A DNA stretch of 64,000 nucleotides. Origin: Achatina immaculata. Lineage: Eukaryota; Mollusca; Gastropoda; Stylommatophora; Achatinidae. How positions within the stretch are numbered: position 1 is the first letter of the stretch; every line of letters starts with the position of its first letter. Of this stretch, positions 23,690 through 35,375 are shown piece after piece. Both the position numbers and the translations under genes were made by a program. Where the stretch lies: positions 32,488,814 to 32,552,813 of the forward strand of contig CM019691.1 of the NCBI GenBank assembly GCA_009760885.1, read 5' to 3'. Under the pieces are notes generated by a model that worked only from the letters and a program-made list of their open reading frames with translations, made no database searches and was not told the origin of the DNA.

Positions 23690-24032
23690 ACATGCAGTTC
23701 GCGGCAAAAGAAGATGAATGCTGCCAAAAACAGTCTTGCTGCATCACGTCCCATGCAGCGACAGCTGCGGTGGAGGCAATGCAACAGATGCGACCTGCAC
23801 GTCTTCTTAACTCATTACAGCCTTGATCAGACTTCATGGGATTTTCCTGTCTCTGTCCGCATAAAGAGGCTCTACACGGTCGCAGGTTCACCTCTAATGA
23901 TGAGGTTAAGGAAGCGGTGCAGATCTGGATTAGAGAGCAACAGAAACGCCTCTTCTCGCAGAGTTGTGAAGAAGACAGTGGAACGATACAAGAAATGCAT
24001 CGATCTGCAGGTGGAATATGCGGAGAAGTGAT
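23690..24032 (+). pseudogene. Mariner-family transposase C-terminal remnant
   Basis: Conceptual reading in two frames gives EALHGRRFTSNDEVKEAVQI, then a shift to VVKKTVERYKKCIDLQVEYA with a terminal EK. This is the typical C-terminus of mariner/SETMAR-like transposases (GRRF.S.DEVK...W, KCIELQGDYVEK). The preceding stretch shows frameshifted traces of the part upstream of the final catalytic Asp, which is not intact. The terminal inverted repeats were not identified. Inactive. Confidence 0.75.
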
Positions 24033-24059
24033 ATAGTTATGTTAAGGGTATGTTGCCTT

Positions 24060-24151
24060 CACTTTCTGACTCCCTCGAATTTTAGCGTTTAGTTAATGGT
24101 GTCAGGTCCTTTCCCCATTAACAGACTTTCACCCTTGCATATTTTACTTTC
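24060..24151. mobile_element. Possible SINE 3' end fragment
   Basis: tggtgtcaggtcctttcccc and cattaac resemble SINE ends. Short and diverged. Confidence 0.3.
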
Positions 24152-25439
24152 ATTATGGACATCAGCCTCTCATGTCACATAACGAAGCTACTTCTGAGAA
24201 TAATTATGAGAAGAACAAGGAAAAAGATAAAAATGGAAATAGCAGATGAACAGTTTGGATTTGTTGAAGGAAAGGGAACACACAATGCCATTTATGCTTT
24301 ACGAACACTAACAGAAAGAGCTTTAGAAGTACAGAAAGATCTCTACTTATGCTTCATTGATTACACCAAGGCGTTTGACAAGGTGAAACATAATGAAATT
24401 ATTAAAATGCCTGAAGACATCAGTATAGACGGAAAAGACCTGAGGATTGTAAAACATCTATACTGGCAGCAAGAAGCAGCAGTTCGAGTTGAAAATAGAA
24501 TTGGAAAATATCAACCTATAAAACAAGGGGTGCGACAAGGATGTGTACTATCTCCAGACCTTTTTTCTCTGTACAGTGAGAATATTCTAAGAACAATCAT
24601 CACAGAACCAGGCATAAAAATTGGAGGATACAATATTAACAACCTTCGGTATGCTGACGACACAGTACTGGTAGCTGAGATCCAACAAGACCTGCAAAAT
24701 CTCTTGGATAAAGTCGCCAAAGAAAGTGAACAGAAAGGCCTTACTTTGAACATCAAAAAGACAGAGACTATGGTTATATCTAAGAAACATAATCCACCAG
24801 CGTGCAGTATTAAATTAAAAGGAACTATTCTAAAGCAGGTGCAGAAATTCAAATACCTTGGAGCAGTAATAACTTCAAATGGGAAATGCAGAACAGAAAT
24901 TAGGAACAGAATAGGCCAAGCAAAGACTGCATTTCAGAGAATGAGAAACATATTAGCTAACACATCTTTATCAATGAATGTTAGAAAACGAGTCCTAAAA
25001 TGCTATATTGAACCTATCTTGTTATATGGAAGTGAATCATGGACAATAGGCAAGTCTGCACAAAAATCATTGGAAGCAGCAGAAATGTGGTTTATTAGAA
25101 GAATGTTGCGAATACCCTGGAGAGCAAAAATAACTAATGAAGAATGTATGAGAAGAGCTGGAGAGATAAAAAACCTTGTCAAAAAGATAAGAGAGAGATA
25201 ATGTACTTTCATAGGACATGCAATGAGAAGAGGGGGCATTGAAAATATTATAACAACAGGAAAAATAGAAGGAAGAAGATCAAGAGGAAGACCAAGAGAA
25301 ATGATACTGGACAGTCTGACGGGATGGTGTGAGAGGAGATCACCAACTGAACTGATGGCCTGCATGAAGGATCGGGTACTCTGTTGAAGCATAATAGCCA
25401 ACGCCAGTCGGCACGGCACCTGATGATGATTATGGACAT
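24152..25439 (+). mobile_element. LINE-A, 5'-truncated RTE-like retrotransposon with target-site duplication
   Basis: An exact 11-bp duplication, attatggacat, lies at 24152-24162 and 25429-25439. The insert is 1,266 bp and ends (TGATGA)n, a tail type known from RTE-clade LINEs. Other partial copies lie at 9655, 26983 (minus) and 43123 (minus). The endonuclease and N-terminal RT are missing through 5' truncation. Confidence 0.92.
24155..25201 (+). pseudogene. LINE-A reverse transcriptase, partial ORF of 348 codons
   Basis: RNA-directed DNA polymerase of a non-LTR retrotransposon. Seen in order: [19 protein letters not shown] (RT region), [10 protein letters not shown] (first catalytic Asp), [26 protein letters not shown] (intact YADD catalytic pair), then [12 protein letters not shown] and GSESWT of the C-terminal region. 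The first Met lies in the flanking duplication, so this is not a native start. The frame stops at taa (25199-25201) where the copies at 27.2 and 43.3 kb have caa in the same context. About 60 further residues of the family C-terminus ([25 protein letters not shown]) follow in frame. RT motifs are intact but the element is truncated at both ends. Confidence 0.9.
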
Positions 25440-25469
25440 AATTTAAGGATTGTGTAGTATACTCGATGT

Positions 25470-25735
25470 CACTGTCGTGTAGTTGTTGGTGCACTCGCTT
25501 GCGATCAGAAGATCCCCCGGTTCGATTTCCTACACGGGCGGAAATTTTTCGGACCGACCGGCCCCGGGGCTCACCCAGACTCGAAAAAATCGGTGCCTGG
25601 GACTTCCCTAGGAAAACAAAGGCAGTGAGGACAGGTGCTGGCAACCCTACCTCAGATGCTGTAGTAGCCTAGAAATGTGAAGGCACTAACATTTCACACT
25701 CCTACGGCATGCAAATGCTACAGGAAATAGACTAG
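25470..25735 (+). mobile_element. tRNA-derived SINE, third subfamily
   Basis: The head ggtgcactcgcttgcgatca and box-B-like cccggttcgatttcc are followed by a GC-rich body. The 3' part resembles other SINE ends only loosely. Confidence 0.7.
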
Positions 25736-26585
25736 GGGTAGTATATTCAACAACTATAATTTTATGATATGTAACTAAATTCTGCATTCCTCGTTACAGC
25801 AGCAGCGGCTGACATTGGCGTCCATTTCTTTGCTGTTTATGAAGAGCCTACATCATCATTATCATCGACAGCTTGGACCTTCAATTTTGCAGGAATATTC
25901 TGATCATTTTCAACGAAACTGTTGTCTTCACCACACAGTAAGTAGAAGCGCGTGTTCGGAGATATTATCACTAATGCATCAAATAGTGTCGCTTAACTCT
26001 GGCCAGTGCAGATAAGAGGTTGGCAGGAAATTTGTCACATCCAACGGACAGTGAGTAATTGTCCAGAAAAAACTTGGATGTGCAAGAGCATACAATGGGG
26101 CGCACGTGTCGTCGTCAGCACAAGACGACTCGCGTTCATTCACTTACCCTTCAATCTCCAGCCATTTCATTCTGTCTCACACCACGTGCACGTCCGACTC
26201 AAAGACACCCAACCGCTCTGGAGAGGGCTTAGAGTGTCCAACTCTTTCAAGGAGGGTAGAGATTCTAGTGCTCGTTTTTTTAACGCTCATCTCCCTCTCC
26301 CCCTCTTTACGTCCTATATTTTTCCTCCTCATTTTCTTTTGATATTGGTCGGTCCAGAGTTCTTCATTTTTAACTGAAGTTGTTCTTTCAACAAGGTATT
26401 TTGTCTTAAAAAAGGGGGGTTTTCTTCCAGCAGTCTGCCCTCCCTGGCCGGCCCGGGGGCTATTATTAGAAAGGACACTGTGTGGGGTGCAGCCGACGTG
26501 AAAGTGCAGACGTTGCGGTGGTAGCCACTTCAAATCCGGGTCAGCTGGGCTATCCGTGTTTGGTAGTCGGACGTCTTTGTGGGAC
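25736..26585. other. No recognisable feature
   Basis: Overlapping frames of up to 123 codons (26006-26377 plus, 26177-26533 minus) show no domain I recognise. Confidence 0.4.
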
Positions 26586-26692
26586 TTTTGTAAGGTGACG
26601 GTGGGGAAGATCAGATGGTCTTTAGCATGAGGTCAGAGTGTAAGAAAGGGAGGACAAGCCTGCCACGTCTTCAATGAACGTGTACTCGAATG
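26586..26692 (+). repeat. Dispersed repeat H, copy 1
   Basis: agatcagatggtctttagca, then aagcctgccacgtcttcaat, recur at 28645-28750 with few differences. Confidence 0.7.
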
Positions 26693-26980
26693 GACGCTAA
26701 GTGTTTCGTTTAAAACCAACATTATTTGCATAAGGCGACAGTGCGACTTGTCAGAAGGAATTATTGGACAATTCTAAACAGGAATTACGAGATAACTTTA
26801 CAAGGAATCCAGATTTCAAGTGGTGAAATATGATCGGATTTAGGACACGCGCCATTAGTGTCCGCTTCCTCTTCAAAACATAATAAGGAAACTCTAAATT
26901 GGAACATGCCCTTCCGGGGTCAGTTGATAGAAAATTAGCATAAGCAATTTCGGAAGTCGTATGTTTTAAGTTAAGCGTTT
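26693..26980. other. No recognisable feature
   Basis: Unassigned DNA. Confidence 0.4.
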
Positions 26981-27308
26981 GTCATCATCATCATCATCAG
27001 GTGCCGTGCCGACTGGCGTTGGCTATTATGCTTCTCCAGAGTACACGATCCTTCATGCAGGCCATCAGTTCAGTTGGTGATCTCCTCTCACACCATCCCG
27101 TCAGACTGTCCAGTATCATTTCTCTTGGTCCTCCTCTTGATTTTCTTCCTTCTATTTTTCCTGTTGTTATAATATTTTCAATGCCCCCTCTTCTCATTGC
27201 ATGTCCTATGAAAGTACATTGTCTCTCTCTTATCTTTTTGACAAGGTTTTTTGTCTCTCCAGCTCTTCTCATACGTTCTTCATTAGTTATTTTTGCGTTT
27301 GTGTCAGA
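26981..27308 (-). mobile_element. LINE-A 3' fragment
   Basis: (CATCAT)n tail on the left, then the reverse complement of the family 3' end (gtgccgtgccgactggcgtt). It reads KITNEERMRRAGETKNLVKK and CTFIGHAMRRGG on the minus strand without the nonsense codon seen at 25.2 kb. 5'-truncated at about 27308. Confidence 0.9.
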
Positions 27309-28230
27309 TTGAAATAAAGAAATCCGAGTGAGATGTTTAAGAACAAACAGAAAAAAGTACAATTTAATAAATTTTTATTAAATAACTTAACCAAAACTTT
27401 TATATTCCTATTTTAATATTTTAGGAACAAATATCAATGCTTCTGATTATTTCTACAAATAATATAAATGTAAGAAATTTTGATTTGAAACACTGTTGAT
27501 GGATGCTACCATTCTTTATTACTGAAGCGAATTTTGTTCTGACAATGAAATATTAAATCTCTAACCAGTCAACTTCATACCTGGAAAAGGGGAAATTTAA
27601 GAAAGAATAATAATAAAACCTAAAGTTTGAATGAGACAAAGCTCGTAAGTTGTCACAGAGCAGGAACCATCTTAAAGCAGCATTTAATCGCCCTGAACTG
27701 TAGATAATCTACAGGAATGACTAGGATCGACCATCAGCAGGATCCATAAACTCCTTGGGAAAAAAAACTCAGTATCCAGTAATCAGTCAAGAGAAGGAAG
27801 ACCTCCAGGGAATCATGTTGTAGTTGACATCATCGCCCGAGTAGTGTCTTCAGCGACGTAAAATGGTTATATAAATCAACAACTTCCAGACCTACGGAAA
27901 TATCTTGACTCGGGGGTGGGTCCACCCCGTTAGATCGTCAGAGGTTTAAAGGGCTGAAACGCTTGCCAGGGAGAAAAGGGGGGGGGAGGGAGTACTTCTC
28001 TGATGATCTGAAGAGTCGTACTGCTTTGCTCTCAACCACGGAAAGCTTCCTGATACTCTGTAAAATGTTAGCTTAGAAATGTTTGGATGACCGGCGTCCA
28101 CGCGTTCATAAGGGATGGGAGGATGTTTCAATAGCACTAGTAAATTCTCTGATGAAATTGAGAATCATGAATCTTTTATGCTGGTCTTATTTGTGTCTCC
28201 TTAGTAGAATTTACTAGTCTGCACCTCATT
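27309..28230. other. No recognisable feature
   Basis: AT-rich unassigned DNA with a G-run near 27979. Confidence 0.4.
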
Positions 28231-28234
28231 TTCT

Positions 28235-28240
28235 TGTTCT

Positions 28241-28272
<32 letters not shown>

Positions 28273-28589
28273 GTATACATATATAGATATTTGAATATAT
28301 ATATATATATAATATGTATACACTTGATGAGAAGAAATGAGCAGAGAATCCCAAAACAAGCTATCAAGTGGAACACAACTGGCCGAAGAAAAAGGGGCAG
28401 ACCGCGTGAAACTCTGAAGAGAACATTATTAAGAGAGGCCAAGTTAACAGGCATAAAATCCTTTGATGAGGTTGAAAGACTCGCCGAAGACAGGAAAAAT
28501 TGGCGAACTACTTTGCGAGCCCTATGTGACGTCTAACGGCACGGGAAGGATATAAGATATAAGATATAAGAAGATACATATATAGATAT

Positions 28590-28642
<53 letters not shown>
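28235..28642 (+). mobile_element. LINE-C 3' fragment between (TA)n runs
   Basis: 28340-28575 reads RIPKQAIKWNTTGRRKRGRP, then ETLKRTLLREA, DEVERLAEDRKNWRTTLRAL and CDV-stop. This is the typical C-terminal end of many LINE polyproteins (GKRRRGRP, AQDR..W, ALC). It is followed by gatataagatataagatata. (TA)n microsatellites flank it at 28241-28315 and 28591-28640. Confidence 0.85.
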
Positions 28643-28647
<5 letters not shown>

Positions 28648-28752
28648 TGTTGTAAGATAACGGTGGGGAACATCAGATGGTCTTTAGCATGAGGTCAGAG
28701 TATAAGAAAGGGAGGATAAGCCTGCCACGTCTTCAATGAACGTGTACTAAAA
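28643..28752 (+). repeat. Dispersed repeat H, copy 2
   Basis: Matches 26586-26692 in the same orientation, 2 kb away. Confidence 0.7.
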
Positions 28753-29944
28753 TGTACTCAGAATATATACTATTTTTCGCCACCTCCAGGGGTTCTACAA
28801 CATCACCAGGACAGCAGCAAGGTGATTTCCTCAAAGTGATATTCCATTTTAAACTTCTGATGTGATCTACGCCAAGTGATGTTTCGTGGACTTTACCGTA
28901 AAGAGATACGACTTTATCTCTGCTGTTTCTCCGTCTTACACAAAACTTACAGTCTTTTTTTTCTTTCTATCTCCAAGGTTTCCTGTTTCCCAGACCAGCT
29001 CTCCAAACCGATAAAGCTGTAGAATGCTTTCTGCCCGGAGCATCTGGTCTTGGAGGGATCTTGGCCCGAGTTTTTATGTTCCTGTTCCTCGTCGTCGCTT
29101 CAGACCAGCTCTCATTTTCCTTTCACTGGCTCAGTCATTGATTGATAAAGAGAGAAAAACATTACCAGGTGACTCCGTCCAAAATATTCCCGCACATCAC
29201 CATTAGCGCTTATCGCTCCGAACAAATTGGAGGGAATGATGAATATTTTTTTTTGTCGGCTGGTGTTTTGGCCCATGTTGTCTGGGATTGTCGTTGAAAG
29301 GTTTGTTTCGGGGGGGGGGGGGGGTCCCAAGTTTATTCCACTAATCTTATAATATCGGTAATGGTTTGATTTTGCCTAAACTTTTATTTCCCCAATAATA
29401 TTTGCTGTTTTGTTGCGTTGTATTCTTTTCGGAAACAATGGATGTGCATCTGCCGAATATTTTTGCTGCTAAATACTAGCATCAGTAATTTTCTTTCTGA
29501 TTTTTGGTGCTGATGTGACACGATAAATTAAACTGAGAGTTGTCAAGAGTTCTGTATACTCAAACGAATCACGGGAAACAGTTATGGACTCTAAGAGATG
29601 ACATTAAAAAAAAAAAGGAAGAAAACCCGAGTAGTATAAATAATGGCTGGGCTTGTCCCATGGATAAAAATAATATGGTGGAAGAAACTGAAACTAAAAA
29701 CAGAAACAACCAGAAACATACGGAAAGATTATTTTGGAAATAATAAGAAATGCACACAGAAAATTATATTATTAGGAAGGGGAGGGGGGAATCAAGAGAA
29801 AAAGAGTATAAAAACTGCAACATTGCTTGGTCGCTGTTTTTGTTGTTTGTCTCTATGGAAGCACGAGCTTGATATTCATAGCAGCCTACGCCGTGAAGAT
29901 GTGGAGCACATGCAAGGTATCGAAGTAGGTGTGGATCACTATGA
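28753..29944. other. No recognisable feature
   Basis: Contains a G-run at about 29311-29323 and frames under 105 codons. The plus frame 29643-29954 has no recognised family. Confidence 0.4.
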
Positions 29945-30560
29945 CTTTGCTTGAAGACCTGGTAGTAGGTTACGATGAATGGGAGTGGATTTCGGTGAAA
30001 TGCTTGGCGACATGGATTGCAATGGCTAGTCCAGAGACTGGGAGTAGATTACAGTGGCTAGCTTGAAGACTGAGAGTGGGTTTCTGTGGCTAACTTGAAG
30101 ACTGGGGGTGGATTACAGTAGCTAGCTTGAAGATTGAGAGTGGGTTTCTGTGGCTAGCTTGAAGACTGAGGGTGGATTACAGTGGCTAGCTTGAAGACTG
30201 AGGGTGGATTACAGTGGCTAGCTTGAAGATTGAGAGTGGGTTTCAGTGGCTAGCTTGAAGACTAGGGGTGGATTACAGTGGCTAGCTTGAAGATTGAGAG
30301 TGGGTTTCTGTGGCTAGCTTGAAGACTGGGGGTGGATTACAGTGGCTAGCCTGCACTGTGAATGGATTACAGTGGCTACTTTGAAGACTAGGAGTGGATT
30401 ACAGTGCTTAGTCTAGAGAATGGGAATAGATTACAGTGACCGGCATGAAGACTAGGGAGGTGGGGTGTGTTCGGTGAAAGGTTTGAGGACTGAGAATGGA
30501 TAGCAGTAGCTGCTAGTCTAGAGACTGGAAATGGATTACAGACTGAGGAGTGAGCTCATA
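29945..30560. repeat. About 32-bp minisatellite, degenerate, roughly 17 copies
   Basis: The unit is close to tggctagcttgaagactg plus agagtggattacag. Central copies are most similar and the flanks decay in both directions. Confidence 0.9.
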
Positions 30561-30720
30561 AAACAATCTTTTCGGCAGACTCCACGACCCATAGGGATAA
30601 CGGAGACGTCAGCCTGGTACTTGGAGAGCAAATGGTGCGGTGGGACATGGCCTTGTGTCAGCCATGTTTCTCTGGTCCTGATAACCGTGCAATAATACTA
30701 TCACATTTTACCTTTGCTCG

Positions 30721-30965
<245 letters not shown>

Positions 30966-32050
30966 ACAGAATGAAACGGAATCATATTCAGCTGCCAATG
31001 CAAAAAAAATGAGCTATCAGTTGAAGAAAGAAAAAAAAAACGCTTTCATCATGTCAAGCCTATTTGTACCTTTTTGTCCTACAGAGCTTCCAAAACAGGC
31101 TTGTGTTTTGCATGAAGTGCTTTATGTACCATAATGGACATTGCAAGCATCTACGTGATAGAATTAATTGCTGTACTTGCAGGCTAATTAATTTCGCATT
31201 TTCTATCCTTTCACCAGAAAAATCCCATTCGCCCTTTGTTGAGAGTCGTTCAACGTTACGAACATCAATTATTCATGGTAGAACATTCATTGCCTTCTAT
31301 TGTTCATGTCTGAAAGGAGGTTGAAGAAAAGAGAGCTGTTTTTCCCCCTCTTCTTCGTCTAGGAAACATTAAAGTTTTTAATTACAGCTTTCTGTCCGAA
31401 GCACGATTATCTTGTGCTGTGATTTTCTTCTGGAATCTGTCAGAGCTCTTCTGATTCTGCTGGAGGAAATCACCCTGGTATCGACCGGAAAGCGTGGGAG
31501 AGCGCCAACTGATTCATCTCTGCTAGGCAGACCTGTTTACATTTAGACAACAAACCAGCAGTATTGGTTATCGATGGGAACCTGGGAGGTGCTCCGTTCT
31601 GTGACGAAGGGGATTGGGGGTTTGTCTCAGATAATCGCCAAGGTGGCGCTGATTTTCTTTCTCCTATTTTTTGGGGGGGAGGGGGGGGATGGTTGGTGGT
31701 ACGTTTAAAAGTTGTAGCTGCCGATAGTTTCTACAAAGTTTTGTGGGGTGATGGAGGCCTTTTACTAGATAATGGTAATCGGATGAAAAACTTCCACATT
31801 GATTTATGTCATGTTCAAGTGTTGCCTTTGTTGCATTATATGGTTTTCCAAACACAGAAGCGTTATTTTGAATTTCTTGGCGTTTGGCTAGCAACTTAAT
31901 TAATGAATTTTGCTCGTAGCTTAAAAACTAACTATAGAGTTTGAGTGCGATTATGAGAGAAATTGCAGACTGATACTGCCCGTTGCTAGATTTACCTTAG
32001 GGAAGGGCAGTAAAGGCCCTTCCCATCAGGGTTTTCATTTTCACCTAATT
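30966..32050. other. No recognisable feature
   Basis: The 111-codon plus frame 31564-31899 includes a G-run (31671-31688) and shows no domain. Confidence 0.4.
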
Positions 32051-32640
32051 CTCATTAGTTACTGTTATAGTAAACATACGAGAATTAGTTACTGTTATAG
32101 TAAACATACGAGAATTAGTTAATGTTATAGTAAACATACGAGAATTAGTTACTGGTATAGGAAACATGCGAGAATTAGTTAATGTTATAGTAAACATACG
32201 AGAATTAGCTACTGTTATAGTAAACATACGAGAATTAGTTACTGGTATAGTAAACATATGAGAATTAGTTAATGTTATAGTAAACATACGAGAATTAGTT
32301 ACTGTTATAGTAAAAATACGAGAATTAGTTGCTGTTATAGGAAACATACGAAAATTAGTTACTGTTATAGTAAACATGCGAAAATTAGTTGCTGCTTTAA
32401 CAAGCATAAAACTAGCCGCTGTTGTCATGAACATAAAATTAGTTCTTTTTATAAATATAAAATTAGATGCTATTATTTGAAAAAAGACACACACACAGTT
32501 ATTTGCTATTATAACTAGCATAAAATTAGCTGATTTTGTAACAGACATAAAATTAGTTGTTATAATAAGCATAACATTATTTGCTGTTATTGGGGGGGGG
32601 GGGGGGGGGGGAAGGACATGAAATTAGTTGCTGTTACAAT
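32051..32640. repeat. 30-bp minisatellite (about 11 copies) with a degenerate right half and a G-run
   Basis: The unit is agaattagttactgttata plus gtaaacatacg. To the right (32390-32640) only the attagttgctgtta core persists. A G18 run sits at about 32593-32610. The 175-codon minus frame is a repeat artefact. Confidence 0.9.
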
Positions 32641-33010
32641 AAATATTAAGGTAGGAATGCAAGAATATCTAAAATAAATCTTTCCTCTCATACTCCACGA
32701 TCACATCTGTTGTACAGTTATCTTTAGGATGACAGAGTCTTTCACCAATTCGTATCATCCATATCTCACGAAGCAGATCTGCATTACTGATAAAAAGTGA
32801 AAGGTTATTGAATCACTTAAAGGCCATAACTTCTTATTTATTACTCGTATGTTGGCTTTTTTTCCTTAAAGTTATTTTTAATTGAAAAAGGAATAATTCG
32901 TTTTCTTTCTCTCTTGTTATATTGTTCGATTTACTCTGCTGTTAGTGTGTTTGATTAAATGTGATTAAAATAACTTTAAATCCTCTTTCCAGAAGACATC
33001 ATAAGGCATC
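32641..33010. other. No recognisable feature
   Basis: Unassigned AT-rich DNA. Confidence 0.4.
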
Positions 33011-33014
33011 AACA

Positions 33015-33780
33015 AAGGTTTTCCAGCCGAATACTGTCTTGAGCAAGTCCGGTTACCTCAAACCGTGTCTTTCTCGCTTCCCTTAGTTCTTCCTGCATTC
33101 TACATCACCTTGTTTCTAGCGGTCTGCCCCTCTTTCTTTTTCCTTGGTCCGAGTCAAGGTGATATATGGTTTGTTATTTTTTTTTCCGAGTCAAGGTGAT
33201 ATATGGTTTGTTATTTTTTTTTTTTACTCGTAGTATGTGGCCCAGCCGTTTCCATCTTCGTCCTTTCTCCACTTAGTAATGTTCTCAATGCCTGTTCGTT
33301 TGGTTATTTCCTCGTTTGTCTCGCGTTCTTCCCGGTGTATTCTTTTAACTTTCCAATGGCATCTTCTTTCAAATCCTCTCAATCTGATTTCGATTCCCCA
33401 ATTGGTTCTCCATGTTTCGGCTGTATATAATAATATGGAGCGTACATTGGATTTATAGATTCTGATCTTGAGGTTCGTATGGAGAAAATGGAGATTTCCA
33501 CATGTCTGCTAATTTGTTAGAGGCCTGAGGCGTTTGTCCATTTCTTGTGGATACTTCCTTCTCGATATTGCTGTCTGCTGAAATAAGGCTTCCAGTATAT
33601 TTGAAATGTTCTACTTGTTCAATTTCTCTTGTCCCAACTGAAATGTTTTTTCTTATTTTTTTTCATTGATTCACATGATCTTAGTCCTGTATGTATGTAT
33701 ATTCAAACCTACTGATCTGGCTATTTCGTAAATCCTAGTTGTCTTATCCAGCATTTATTTTCTGCAGCAGTTGTCTGATC
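33015..33780 (-). mobile_element. LINE fragment (C-terminal RT region), decayed
   Basis: The reverse complement of 33230-33450 reads AETWGTNWGIEIRLRGFERR-like and NEEITKRTGIENI-like peptides, and 33080-33150 reads a KKRGRP motif. All are typical of LINE C-termini. A 40-bp direct duplication (gagtcaaggtgatatatggt) sits at 33148-33225. Multiple frameshifts. Confidence 0.65.
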
Positions 33781-34035
33781 GTTTATTATAAGATTATTAT
33801 AATGTTTATTATCATTTATTATAAGATTATTATAACGCTGATCGTTTCGCCACACACAGAACATGTAAAATAATTCGGATATCTATTGCTCAGCTCAAGC
33901 TATCTAGACTTATCTTGCGTATGTAAATCATCTGAAAACAGGACAGCATGTCGAACAGAACTGGGACAGATGTCAATAAACCCTTCAATAAATTGGTAAT
34001 GTGAAATAGAGTTATCGAACTGACACCAGTCAAGA

Positions 34036-34450
34036 TCTTAGTCTATCTTTATTATGGATTCGCAGGAACCGGCTATTGTGGTAACGTAGTCTGCCTTCAT
34101 TTTGAATTTATGGGAACCAGCTTCTGCAGTAATACAGTCTGTCTTAATTCTGATTTCATGAAAACCGGCTACTGTGGTAATAAAGTCTAGCCTCATCCTG
34201 AATTCATGGAAACTGTCTATTATGGTAAAGCAGTCTATGTTCATTCTGAATTATTGAAAATTGATATTGTAGTAGTATAGTCTACCTCAATTCTGAACTC
34301 ACGGGAATCGGCTAATGTGGTAATTCAGTCCACCTTCATTCTGAATTCATGGAAACCAGCTATTGTGGAATACAGTCTATCTTCCTTCTAAATTTATAAG
34401 AACCGGCTGCTGTGGAATGCAACCTACTTCCACTATGAATTCATAAAGTA
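34036..34450. repeat. About 46-bp degenerate minisatellite, first block
   Basis: The unit is near ggaaccggctattgtggtaa plus tacagtctaccttcattctgaattcat. Roughly nine copies, strongly diverged. Confidence 0.8.
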
Positions 34451-34900
34451 TGAATTCACAGTTTTGTAGGATTAGACCTCGAAAAAATCGTAGACAAAGC
34501 ACTTTAGTGAAACGTGAGAGAAAGAAAAATCACAAGAGAATTACCTGGGATTCGAAAACGGATTCCGGTAGGACGAGCAGCGATCTAGTCACAAGAGAAC
34601 AGCGTACTAACCAGTTTTACCAGCTACCACCCCCACCCCCTCCCCCCCCCCCCAAAAAAAAAAGATGTTTATTGGCATAGTCATTAGTAGCTGTTCAGTG
34701 GACACGAGAGATCGTGACACACAGAAAGAAACGAGGTCATGGCACAGGAATTCCGTAGCTTAGTATTCAGTTTCTCTAGCAGGTACCAACTTTTAGACAA
34801 ACATACACACAGCCTCCTGCCATGTCTGGTGCATACTTGAACAACAATAACAAATGAACGAATATTTATTACGTGAAGTTAGTTTCGGGTATAAAAAAAA
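34451..34900. other. Unassigned insert between two blocks of the same array
   Basis: Includes a C-run/A-run at 34637-34664. The 46-bp pattern is absent here and resumes at about 34910. Confidence 0.5.
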
Positions 34901-34904
34901 GTGT

Positions 34905-35045
34905 TCCTGAAACTATGAAATCATGAGAACCGGTTATTGTAGTAGTACAGTCAACTTCCTTTCTCAGTTACCGGGAACCGTCTATTGTGCTAATATAGTT
35001 GACCGCCATTCTGAAGTCATAGGACCCTTCTGTTGTGATAATATT
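34905..35045. repeat. About 46-bp degenerate minisatellite, second block
   Basis: aaccggttattgtagtagta and accgtctattgtgctaatat continue the pattern of 34036-34450. Confidence 0.75.
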
Positions 35046-35082
35046 GCTTTGACAAAGCAGTAGAGATTAATGTCTTCCTCGG

Positions 35083-35375
35083 GTGATGGAGGCGGCCTGG
35101 TTAGCTGAGTGGGTAGTCTCTCGGTTTACTAATCCGGTGGAATCGGGTTCAGTCCCAGCAATGGGATTTTTTGTTGTTGTTGTTGATACGTACTGAAAAA
35201 AGTCTCGGGGTCGATCCAGCCTTTAAAAATGGGTACCAGAGAAATCTGAGAAGGTAAATGCGGCCAGGCGTGATACTGACCACATCAGACTTTCATGTCC
35301 CGAAGGTCATAGAAATATGGGCCTAACACTGTATTCCCCTTAATGGCATGGAAACGAGAATTTTATTTTAACAGG
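35083..35375 (+). mobile_element. tRNA-derived SINE, second subfamily
   Basis: The head ctggttagctgagtgggtag and box-B-like tcgggttcagtcccagca precede a body that has gcggccaggcgtgatactga and the end gagaattttatttt. It matches 6905-7205 and 36312-36590. Confidence 0.85.

Noticed and set aside
32045..32572. 175-codon minus frame as a repetitive protein
   Set aside because: The 30-bp minisatellite unit keeps the frame open, and the composition follows the DNA repeat exactly.
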